Position numbers and translations under genes: made by a program. Shown piece by piece: positions 1-5,963 of a stretch of 13,705 nucleotides of DNA. Each line of letters begins with the position of its first letter. The stretch's first letter is position 1. The stretch is from CAIYRG01 sp035318785 (lineage in GTDB: Bacteria; Pseudomonadota; Alphaproteobacteria; Micropepsales; Micropepsaceae): positions 1-13,705 of the forward strand of contig DATHDZ010000186.1 of NCBI GenBank assembly GCA_035318785.1, in the 5' to 3' direction. The notes beneath the pieces were generated by a model. The model had not been told where the DNA came from, did not search any database, and worked only from the letters and a program-made list of their open reading frames with translations.

Positions 1-1
1 G

Positions 2-394
2 CATGTCCTGAACTCGCAAGGCCAGGCGCGCGTGCAGTGTCTGAATATGTCGTTTACCGACATTCTGCGCGGGACGGGGGCGTTGGGCTCCTTGCCGCCG
101 CAGGATCTCATCTACTCGGTAGGGCTGATCGATTATCTCACGGACCGGCGGGCGAGCGGGTTGCTTGCTCGCCTCTACGAGACCTTGGCGCCAGGCGGCC
201 TTCTCATCATCGGAAACATGAACGAGACCGCTCTCAGCAATCTGTGGCCGATGGAATTCATTACCGATTGGACGCTCTATTACCGCAATGACGCGCAGAT
301 GATCGCGTGGACGGAGGGACTGGAGGTAGCGCAGGCCTGGACCGAGACAGAGCGGACCGACCGGGTGCGGCTGCTCTTCGTGCGCAAACCCTAG
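2..394 (+). CDS. SAM-dependent methyltransferase, C-terminal part (PhcB / EF 3-hydroxypalmitate methyl ester type)
   Basis: The gene is cut by the left edge; the frame is open from base 2 to a TAG at 392-394, giving the last 130 residues. The visible part is the second half of a Rossmann-fold methyltransferase: IYSVGLIDYL is the strand and helix before the post-II region, and LAPGGLLIIGN is the usual 'LkPGG-L' turn. The following GNMNETALSNLWPMEF, then DWTLYYRN and AQM, recall (from memory) the family annotated as 'extracellular factor 3-hydroxypalmitic acid methyl ester biosynthesis protein', typified by PhcB of Ralstonia, which makes a quorum signal by methylating a 3-hydroxy fatty acid. 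The SAM-binding glycine loop and any N-terminal cyclic-nucleotide-binding domain would lie outside the window. It converges on the histidine kinase downstream. The methyltransferase call is firm; the substrate is inferred from family resemblance only. Confidence 0.7.
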   Translation, partial: HVLNSQGQARVQCLNMSFTDILRGTGALGSLPPQDLIYSVGLIDYLTDRRASGLLARLYETLAPGGLLIIGNMNETALSNLWPMEFITDWTLYYRNDAQMIAWTEGLEVAQAWTETERTDRVRLLFVRKP

Positions 395-397
395 TGA

Positions 398-622
398 CCC
401 GCGTGCTTCGCACGCAAAAATAGCAAAGCGCGCAAAGCGCTACATCGCCTGCTTCATCTCGGCGCGTTTGCGCCCGCGTGCTTCGCACGCAAAAATAGCA
501 AAACGTGCAAAGCGCTACATCGCTTGCTTCATCTCGGCGCGTTTGCGCCCGCGTGCTTCGCACGCAAAAATAGCAAAGCGCGCAAAGCTCTACATCGCCT
601 GCTTCATCTCGGCGCGTTTGCG
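398..622. repeat. Three tandem copies of a 75-bp unit overlapping the 3' end of the kinase gene
   Basis: Units lie at 398-472, 473-547 and 548-622, each starting CCCGCGTGCTTCGCACGC and ending GGCGCGTTTGCG. They are nearly identical, with a few substitutions: unit 2 has AAACGTGC for AAGCGCGC and CTTGC for CCTGC, and unit 3 has AGCTCTAC for AGCGCTAC. Each unit has a perfect 6-bp hairpin (GCGTGC-TTC-GCACGC) next to an A5 run. On the minus strand, bases 590-622 of unit 3 encode the last ten residues and stop of the histidine kinase (RKRAEMKQAM-stop). Units 1 and 2 carry extra copies of that coding tail with synonymous change only. The array starts three bases after the methyltransferase stop. Duplication of the kinase 3' end and its downstream region is the simplest origin. 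Confidence 0.93.
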
Positions 623-2023
623 GATGTCGACAAGCCGCGAAGCGGGAAGCGTTACGCTCGCCGTGGTTCCCTTGCCAAGCTCGCTCTCGATCTTGAGTTC
701 GCCCCCGTGGAGCTCGGTGAGACGCTTGGCATAGGGCAGTCCCAAACCCGAGCCGGCATGGCGGCGCGAATAGGACGTTTCCACCTGCTCGAAGGGGCGC
801 AACACCCGTTCGATGTTTTCCGGCGCGATCCCGATACCGGTATCGGTCACCTTGATGAGGATGCCTTTCTGGAGGTTTGCCGTCACGTAAAGCCGGATCG
901 TGCCGCCTTCCGGCGTGAATTTGATGGCGTTGGTGATGAGATTGGCGACGATCTGCAATAGCAGACGCTCATCGGCGATGGCGCGAATCTCGGTTTGACC
1001 GCCGAAGAAGATCAACTCGACCTTGTTTATTTCGGCGCGGCCGCGGCACATGCGAACGCAGGCTTCGAGCGTATCGACAATATCGAAATCCTGCTCGTTG
1101 AGTTCCAGCTTGCCGGACTCCGCCTTTGCGAGGTCCAGGATGTCATTGATGATCGAGAGAAGGTGCGAACCGCTTTCGTTGATGTCCCTGGCATACTCCG
1201 TGTACTTGCCGTTGCCCAAGGGACCGAACAATTCGCGTCGGATGATATCGGAAAAGCCGATGATCGCGTTCAACGGCGTGCGCAGCTCATGGCTCATGGT
1301 GGCCAGGAATTCGCTTTTCGATTTGTTGGCGCGCACCGCCTCGGTAAGCGCCTCGGATACGAGCTTGTTCTTCTGCTCGACGGTCTTCTGCCCGACATAG
1401 GCCTTGCGGATGTACAGTTCCTGAATGTAGCCGGAGAACAGACCCACGCCCGTTGCCATGACCAGAAAAAAGTCGTTGGCGATGAAGAATTGCACGGGGA
1501 TCGGGTTGATCCAGAAGGCGACCGCCTGGTACGCGGCAATCAGAAGCAACGAAATCCAAACGGAGTGCTCGAATTTCAGCCGGATCAAGCTTCCGCAATA
1601 GCTCACCACCATGATGAGACCGGCGTAATAGAGACTGTTGAAGGGCGGAGCCATGATCGCGGTCATCGCGACGATGCCCAGACCCGTCACGATCATCACG
1701 GTGGAAAGCGCGACCTGCGCCACCCGGAAAAAGACCGGGAAGAAGGTGAGGATGAAAATTCCAATCAGGATCGGCGCTACGACCCCGTAACGGATGGCCA
1801 GCATCGAGGAGAGGGAAGGGCCTCCCACCACGAGGTCGAGGATGCTGAACGCAAGATAAAGGCCGGTTCCGGCAACCAGGTAGGCGCGGATGAAATGGAT
1901 GGATTCGCGAAGCGTCTCGCTCTGGAACAGACGTTCCACCGCCGAATCGCGGAACCGCAGCGTCAGCCGATTGAGATCGAACTGCAGCTGGTCGGTTTTC
2001 ACGGGATTCTCTATGGAATGCAT
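590..2023 (-). CDS. Membrane-bound sensor histidine kinase (six-helix N-terminal sensor, HisKA, HATPase_c)
   Basis: 477 residues from ATG at 2023 to TAG at 590. After a polar cytoplasmic stretch of about 42 residues come about six hydrophobic helices (near 43-66, 74-98, 101-125, 129-147, 154-172 and 178-200) and then a charged, coiled-coil-like linker (about 203-235). The HisKA H-box is SHELRTP with phospho-acceptor His245. The ATPase domain has an N-box (NLITNAIKF, 361-369), G1 DTGIGI (394-399) and G2 GSGLGL (424-429). The protein ends soon after the ATPase domain, so it has no receiver and must hand phosphate to a partner not seen here. The polytopic sensor with almost no periplasmic part suggests a membrane-borne or hydrophobic cue, as in PhcS, CqsS and LqsS. 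It lies 78 bp downstream of galU on the same strand and could be cotranscribed with it. Its 3' end lies in a tandem repeat. The kinase call is secure; the signal is unknown. Confidence 0.93.
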   Translation of the reverse strand: MHSIENPVKTDQLQFDLNRLTLRFRDSAVERLFQSETLRESIHFIRAYLVAGTGLYLAFSILDLVVGGPSLSSMLAIRYGVVAPILIGIFILTFFPVFFRVAQVALSTVMIVTGLGIVAMTAIMAPPFNSLYYAGLIMVVSYCGSLIRLKFEHSVWISLLLIAAYQAVAFWINPIPVQFFIANDFFLVMATGVGLFSGYIQELYIRKAYVGQKTVEQKNKLVSEALTEAVRANKSKSEFLATMSHELRTPLNAIIGFSDIIRRELFGPLGNGKYTEYARDINESGSHLLSIINDILDLAKAESGKLELNEQDFDIVDTLEACVRMCRGRAEINKVELIFFGGQTEIRAIADERLLLQIVANLITNAIKFTPEGGTIRLYVTANLQKGILIKVTDTGIGIAPENIERVLRPFEQVETSYSRRHAGSGLGLPYAKRLTELHGGELKIESELGKGTTASVTLPASRLVDIRKRAEMKQAM

Positions 2024-2101
2024 GAGCCTAGGCGCGATTCGTCATCACGCCGTTTTATCGGCGCGAGGTTAAGAATCGGGTAACGACCCTGAAAGTGGGG
2101 C

Positions 2102-2980
2102 TCAGATCTTGAACTCGGCGAGCAGGCGTCTCAATGCTGGTGCGATGTCCGGCCGCTGCAACCCTACCGCGATGTTGGCCTGAAGGAATCCGACCTTGTC
2201 CCCGCAATCATAACGGGCACAAGTGGTTGTGACCGCGTGGAAGGGAATGTGCCCGAGAAGACGCGCCATGGCGTCGGTGAGTTGGATCTCGTTGCCAGCC
2301 CCTCGCTCGCGCCGTTCCAATTCGATGAAAATCTCAGGCGGCAAAATATAGCGCCCGATCACGCAGAGGGTGGAGGGCGCGTCTTGCGGGCGGGGCTTTT
2401 CGACCACGCCTTTGACCTCGGTGATGTTGCCCCTGGTGCGGCCGGGATCGATGACGCCGTAGCGCTGTGTCTCTTCTCGGGGTTTTTCCTCCGCCGCGAC
2501 GATGACCCCTCCGCCGATCTCGTGATAGGCATCCACCATCTGCTTGAGGGCCCCGGGCTTGCCCACCATGAGATCATCTGGCAGCACCACGGCGAAGGGC
2601 TCGTTTCCCACCAGATGATGGGCGCAGAGCACTGCATGGCCGAGGCCCAGGGGCTTTTGCTGTCGGGTGAAAGACACGGATCCGGTGTCCGGCAGGCTCT
2701 CTAAGAGACTGTTCAGCTCCTTGGTCTTTTCCCGCGCCGTCAGAAGCGATTCCAGCTCATAGGCATGATCGAAATGGTCTTCGATCACATGCTTGCCGCG
2801 GCCGGTGACGAAGATGAACTGTTCGATACCGGCCTCGCGCGCCTCTTCGACCCCGTATTGGATCACGGGCTTGTCGACGACCGGTAACATCTCTTTGGGA
2901 ACGGCCTTGGTGGCGGGCAGGAATCGCGTGCCCATCCCGGCAACGGGAAAGACGGCTTTACGAATTGGTGGTGTAGACAT
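2102..2980 (-). CDS. galU: UTP--glucose-1-phosphate uridylyltransferase
   Basis: 292 residues, the normal length for bacterial GalU, which makes UDP-glucose and pyrophosphate from UTP and glucose-1-phosphate in the cytoplasm. The nucleotide-binding signature AGMGTRFLPATKAVPKEMLP covers residues 14-33, with the GMGTR loop and two conserved lysines (25, 29). VDKPVIQY follows. LPDDLM (133-138) is the metal/sugar site acidic loop, and GVVEKP (191-196) carries the conserved Lys195. The ATG at 2978-2980 starts just before the conserved N-terminal strand; no strong Shine-Dalgarno is seen. It is divergent from the UDP-glucuronate 4-epimerase, and with ugd it supplies UDP-glucose for UDP-glucuronate and UDP-galacturonate. 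An exact EcfG-type promoter lies 26 bases upstream (3006-3031), suggesting general-stress control. The histidine kinase gene follows on the same strand. Confidence 0.97.
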   Translation of the reverse strand: MSTPPIRKAVFPVAGMGTRFLPATKAVPKEMLPVVDKPVIQYGVEEAREAGIEQFIFVTGRGKHVIEDHFDHAYELESLLTAREKTKELNSLLESLPDTGSVSFTRQQKPLGLGHAVLCAHHLVGNEPFAVVLPDDLMVGKPGALKQMVDAYHEIGGGVIVAAEEKPREETQRYGVIDPGRTRGNITEVKGVVEKPRPQDAPSTLCVIGRYILPPEIFIELERRERGAGNEIQLTDAMARLLGHIPFHAVTTTCARYDCGDKVGFLQANIAVGLQRPDIAPALRRLLAEFKI

Positions 2981-3005
2981 ACAGGAACCGATGAGTCATG
3001 AGCGC

Positions 3006-3031
3006 AACGCCGAGTTGGGGGATTGTGTTCC
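3006..3031 (-). promoter_or_regulatory. Putative EcfG (general stress sigma) promoter of galU
   Basis: On the minus strand the sequence reads GGAAC (3031-3027), 17 bases, then CGTT (3009-3006). This is an exact match to the published EcfG/sigma-T consensus GGAAC-N16/17-CGTT of Alphaproteobacteria. A start of transcription 7-10 bases beyond the -10 would leave a leader of about 20 bases before the galU ATG at 2980. A hand scan of both strands found only this site and the one at 5533-5558, both intergenic. The -35 also forms the left half of an inverted repeat, TGTTCC-N7-GGAACA (3026-3044). Confidence 0.6.
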
Positions 3032-3112
3032 AAAGGCCGGAACAGGTTTCATGCGAGCATTACACGGCGACCAAGGCAGGGTCTACTTTCGAAGAATGGG
3101 TTTCGCTGCGGA

Positions 3113-4090
3113 ATGAAGATATTTCTCACCGGTGTCGCGGGCTTCGTCGGCTCTCATGTCGCACAGGCGCTGCTTGAGAAGGGCCACAGCGTCAGCGGTG
3201 TGGATTCGCTCAATGCCTATTACGATCCGGCGCTGAAACGGGCCCGGCTCGCGCGCCTGCAGGTGCGAAATGGATCTGCCTTCACGCAAGCCGATATCGC
3301 CGATTCCTTAGAGCTGGCCCGCGCCGCTGCAGGCGAATCCTTCGATGTGATCGTGCATTTGGCCGCGCAAGCGGGCGTGCGTCACGCGCTCGATGATCCC
3401 GGCGCGTACACCCAGTCCAACCTGGTCGGCCATCACAACATCCTCGAACTCGGGCGCCACATGAAGGGGCTCGCGCATCTCATCTACGCCTCCTCGAGCT
3501 CGGTTTATGGCAACGACACGACGCCACCCTTTTCCGAGGAAGCCCGCGCCGACCGCCCGGTCTCCTATTACGGCGCGACAAAGCGCGCAGGCGAGCTTAT
3601 GTCGCACTCCTACGCGGAGCTGTTCGGATTGAACCTGACGGGCTTGCGATTCTTCACCGTCTATGGGCCCTGGGGACGTCCCGACATGGCCTATTGGTTG
3701 TTCACCGATGCCATCCTCAGGGGAAAACCGCTCAAGCTGTTTGGCGGTGGCCACCTAAGGCGCGATTTCACTTGGATCGACGATATCGTGGCGGCGGTTG
3801 TCCGCATGACGGAGGCCCCGTTCGCCCACCAGGGAAGCGGCGCGCCCCATCGGCTCTACAATCTGGGCAACAGCCATCCGCAGGACGTGCTGACGCTTAT
3901 TCGCACGATCGAGCAGGCGACCGGAAAAAGCGCCATCATCGAGCATGCGTCGGGTCCCGCCGGCGACGTCAAGGAAACCTATGCGGATGTGAGCCGTGCG
4001 GCGCGCGATTTCGGCTTCAAGCCGTCAACCACTCTTGCCGAAGGCATTCCGCGCTTCGTCCACTGGTTTCGCGACTATCACCGGCTCTAG
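3113..4090 (+). CDS. UDP-glucuronate 4-epimerase (extended SDR family, LpsL type)
   Basis: 325 residues from ATG 3113. It interconverts UDP-glucuronate and UDP-galacturonate by transient NAD-dependent oxidation at C4. The N-terminal NAD loop is GVAGFVG (G7, G10, G13), and the Ser-rich catalytic strand is YASSSSVYG (125-133). The catalytic pair is Tyr153/Lys157 in SYYGATK. The segment RFFTVYGPWGRPDMA (179-193) and the later RRDFTWIDDIV are characteristic of the glucuronate epimerase branch rather than GalE. The frame stays open 30 codons further upstream (GTG or other start at 3023), but that extension has no family resemblance and overlaps the galU promoter; ATG 3113 starts exactly at the conserved MKIFLTG strand. 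It converges on ugd, which makes its substrate, with one base between the two stop codons. Its product would feed galacturonate into capsule, exopolysaccharide or lipopolysaccharide. Related genes are called lpsL in rhizobia. Confidence 0.92.
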   Translation: MKIFLTGVAGFVGSHVAQALLEKGHSVSGVDSLNAYYDPALKRARLARLQVRNGSAFTQADIADSLELARAAAGESFDVIVHLAAQAGVRHALDDPGAYTQSNLVGHHNILELGRHMKGLAHLIYASSSSVYGNDTTPPFSEEARADRPVSYYGATKRAGELMSHSYAELFGLNLTGLRFFTVYGPWGRPDMAYWLFTDAILRGKPLKLFGGGHLRRDFTWIDDIVAAVVRMTEAPFAHQGSGAPHRLYNLGNSHPQDVLTLIRTIEQATGKSAIIEHASGPAGDVKETYADVSRAARDFGFKPSTTLAEGIPRFVHWFRDYHRL

Positions 4091-4091
4091 G

Positions 4092-5402
4092 CTATACGCC
4101 GACGGGCGGGCGGCCGATGCTGATATAGGCGAAGCCCGCTTTCGCCATCTCGTCCGGCCGGTAGATGTTGCGCAGGTCTACCATCAGCGGGGTCTTCAAC
4201 AGCCGCTTCGCGGTCTTGAGGTCGAGCGCACGGAACTCGTTCCACTCCGTCAGGATGACGACGCCGTCGGCCCCTTCGAGCGCCGCATAGGCATCCGGGC
4301 ACATCTCCACCTGAAGATGTTTCTTGGCCTCGTTCATGCCTTCGGGATCATAAGCGCGTATCCGCGCGCCCTGTTTGGTGAGTTCCGGCAGGATCACCAG
4401 GCTCGGAGATTCACGCATGTCGTCTGTGTTCGGCTTGAAAGTGAGTCCGAGCACGGCGATGGTTTTGCCGGAGACGCCGCCGAAGGCCGATACGATCTTT
4501 TCCGCCATCCGCTCCTTGCGGGCCTCATTCACCTTCGCCACTGCTTCCACGATGCGAGAGGGCGCGCCGACATCCTGAGCCGTCTTCATAAGGGCGACCG
4601 TGTCCTTGGGAAAGCACGATCCGCCATAGCCCGGTCCGGCATGAAGGAATTTGGAGCCGATGCGGCCATCCAGGCCGATGCCACGCGCCACGTCCTGCAC
4701 ATTGGCGCCCACGCGTTCGCAAATATCGGCCATCTCGTTGATGAAAGTGATCTTGGTGGCGAGAAACGCGTTCGCCGCATATTTGATCAGCTCCGAAGTC
4801 TCCCGCGAGGTGAAGAGCATCGGCGTCTCGTTGAGGAAGAGAGGCCGATAGAGCTCTCGCAGGACCGCACGCGCAGTGTCGCTCGTCGTGCCGCAGACCA
4901 CGCGGTCAGGGCGGCGGAAATCTTCGATGGCCGAGCCTTCGCGCAGGAATTCCGGATTGGAGCAGACGTCCAGTTGCGCATTCGGGCGAATGCGGCGGAT
5001 CGTTTCCTCGACCTTGCGGCCGGTTCCGACGGGCACGGTCGATTTTGTGATGACGACCGTATAGCCGTCGAGGGCTGCCGCGATCTCTTCCGCCGCCGCG
5101 AAGACATAGGTGAGATCGGCATGGCCGTCGCCGCGCCGTGACGGCGTGCCCACGGCGATGAAGACCGCGTCCGCTGCCTTTACGCTGGCAGCGAGGTCCC
5201 CGGTGAACGAGAGCCGGCCTGCCTTCACATTGTCCGCCACCACCTCTTCGAGCCCGGGCTCGTAGATCGGCATGCGCCCCGCCCTAAGCGCGTCGATCTT
5301 GCCCATGTCCTTGTCGACGCATGCGACGTGATGGCCGAACTCGGAAAAACAGGCGCCCGAGACAAGCCCGACATAGCCGGTTCCGATCATTGCAATTCGC
5401 AT
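4092..5402 (-). CDS. ugd: UDP-glucose 6-dehydrogenase
   Basis: 436 residues, typical length. It oxidises UDP-glucose twice with two NAD to UDP-glucuronate. The N-terminal Rossmann loop is GTGYVGL (7-13). The active-site motif GPGYGGSCFPKD holds the catalytic Cys263, and Lys207 lies in ELIKYAANAF of the central helix. STVPVGTG (121-128) and NPEFLREGSA (149-158) are family signatures. The C-terminal UDP-binding domain has LGLTFKPNTDDMRESPS (318-334). The ATG at 5400-5402 begins at the conserved MRIAMIGTGYVG, so the start is secure. It works between GalU and the neighbouring epimerase. Its last codons reach to one base from the convergent epimerase stop. Upstream is a 218-bp gap shared with the divergent glycine-zipper gene, containing a near-palindromic EcfG-type site whose minus-strand reading (GGAAC-N17-GGTT) points at ugd. 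Confidence 0.97.
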   Translation of the reverse strand: MRIAMIGTGYVGLVSGACFSEFGHHVACVDKDMGKIDALRAGRMPIYEPGLEEVVADNVKAGRLSFTGDLAASVKAADAVFIAVGTPSRRGDGHADLTYVFAAAEEIAAALDGYTVVITKSTVPVGTGRKVEETIRRIRPNAQLDVCSNPEFLREGSAIEDFRRPDRVVCGTTSDTARAVLRELYRPLFLNETPMLFTSRETSELIKYAANAFLATKITFINEMADICERVGANVQDVARGIGLDGRIGSKFLHAGPGYGGSCFPKDTVALMKTAQDVGAPSRIVEAVAKVNEARKERMAEKIVSAFGGVSGKTIAVLGLTFKPNTDDMRESPSLVILPELTKQGARIRAYDPEGMNEAKKHLQVEMCPDAYAALEGADGVVILTEWNEFRALDLKTAKRLLKTPLMVDLRNIYRPDEMAKAGFAYISIGRPPVGV

Positions 5403-5502
5403 GGGGTCCTACGCGCTGGGGTCGAGACTGTTTGGCAAGCCGGAGCCAGGGTTACAACAGGAAGTTTGTTTAATTCGTGAACACCGCTCCCTCGGCCCGA
5501 TC

Positions 5503-5519
5503 CCGAGGCTCGGCCTCGG
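5503..5519. other. Short perfect inverted repeat in the ugd/glycine-zipper intergenic region
   Basis: CCGAGGC-TCG-GCCTCGG forms a perfect 7-bp stem with a three-base loop. It lies upstream of the candidate promoter at 5533-5558 and about 100 bases before the ugd start on the other strand. No T-tract follows in either direction, so it is not a standard terminator; it could be a protein site or sit in a ugd leader transcript. Function unknown. Confidence 0.45.
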
Positions 5520-5532
5520 CCGGTCCCTATGA

Positions 5533-5558
5533 GGAACCCATCGGTCCACCAGCACGTT
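5533..5558 (+). promoter_or_regulatory. Putative EcfG (general stress sigma) promoter of the glycine-zipper gene
   Basis: GGAAC (5533-5537), 17 bases, CGTT (5555-5558) matches the EcfG consensus exactly. Transcription would start near 5566, giving a leader of about 55 bases before ATG 5621, with a hairpin at 5574-5592. The site is nearly palindromic (GGAAC-N18-GTTCC, 5533-5560). On the minus strand it reads GGAAC-N17-GGTT, one base off consensus, and would face ugd. The element argues against a start for the downstream gene at 5477, since it would then lie inside the coding region. Confidence 0.6.
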
Positions 5559-5573
5559 CCCTACACGACCTCA

Positions 5574-5592
5574 GCCGCGACTTGGTTGCGGC
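5574..5592 (+). other. Hairpin in the 5' leader of the glycine-zipper gene
   Basis: GCCGCGAC-TTG-GTTGCGGC can form an eight-pair stem (one G-U pair) with a three-base loop. It sits between the predicted transcription start (about 5566) and the AAGGA ribosome-binding site (about 5614-5618). This places it near the 5' end of the message, where it might affect RNA stability; it does not mask the ribosome-binding site. Role inferred only. Confidence 0.4.
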
Positions 5593-5620
5593 ACGGAATA
5601 TTGAAGAGAAAGTAAGGAAG

Positions 5621-5956
5621 ATGAGACACACACGCACAAAAATATTGGCCCTGGCTGCGCTTGCGCTCGGCCTCACCACGGTCGCAGCGGAAGCGGCGAA
5701 TTGCCAAGGCCGCCGCGATACAGGAACGGCGGTTGGCGCAATCGGCGGTGGCGTCGTCGGCAACGCTGCCACGCGCGGCAGCGCAGGTGGAACGATCGCC
5801 GGCGCGATCATTGGCGGCGTCGCCGGCAATGTCATCGGCGGCAACAATTGCGAGCAGCAGCGCGACACTCGCCGGTATGAACCACGTCGCCATTACGACA
5901 ACCGTGGGGTGGCCTTCTATTACGATCGTAACGGCCATAAACATTATTATAGGTGA
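5621..5956 (+). CDS. Small exported glycine-zipper protein
   Basis: 111 residues from ATG 5621, preceded by AAGGA at good spacing. The N-terminus (MRHTRTKILALAALALGLTTVAAEA) is a classic Sec signal peptide with likely cleavage after Ala-Glu-Ala near residue 25. Residues about 35-74 are a glycine zipper of the 2TM type (GTAVGAIGGGVVGN, then GGTIAGAIIGGVAGNVIGG), able to pack as a membrane hairpin. Cys28 and Cys77 flank the zipper and could form a disulfide. The tail is basic and rich in Tyr/His/Arg. Such proteins are usually small envelope or outer-membrane proteins of unknown exact role, often stress-induced. A longer frame from 5477 exists but would replace the signal peptide start and bury the EcfG-type promoter. 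The gene converges on recG with 7 bases between stops. The exported zipper class is clear; function is not known. Confidence 0.85.
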   Translation: MRHTRTKILALAALALGLTTVAAEAANCQGRRDTGTAVGAIGGGVVGNAATRGSAGGTIAGAIIGGVAGNVIGGNNCEQQRDTRRYEPRRHYDNRGVAFYYDRNGHKHYYR

Positions 5957-5963
5957 AGGCGCC

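Noticed and set aside
401..420. GCGTGC/GCACGC hairpins in the tandem repeat as intrinsic terminators
   Set aside because: On the plus strand the stem is followed by A5, and on the minus strand the T5 comes before the stem, so neither strand has the stem-then-U-tract order.
398..622. 75-bp tandem repeats considered as a CRISPR-like array
   Set aside because: Units abut with no spacers, the period is 75 bp with only a few substitutions, and the unit is part of a coding tail.
995..2083. 362-codon plus-strand open frame across the kinase gene
   Set aside because: It is antisense to the histidine kinase, whose H, N and G boxes are intact; the frame is rich in His/Asp/Arg with no recognisable domain, as expected for an antisense shadow in GC-rich DNA.
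3023..3112. N-terminal 30-codon extension of the epimerase
   Set aside because: The added residues do not resemble the family, and they overlap the galU promoter; ATG 3113 begins exactly at the conserved Rossmann strand.
3996..5141. 381-codon plus-strand open frame across ugd and the epimerase end
   Set aside because: Shadow of ugd, which has full catalytic motifs on the minus strand; the frame has no family features.
5477..5620. 48-codon N-terminal extension of the glycine-zipper protein
   Set aside because: It would hide a clear signal peptide and a good ribosome-binding site, and would place the EcfG-type promoter inside the gene.
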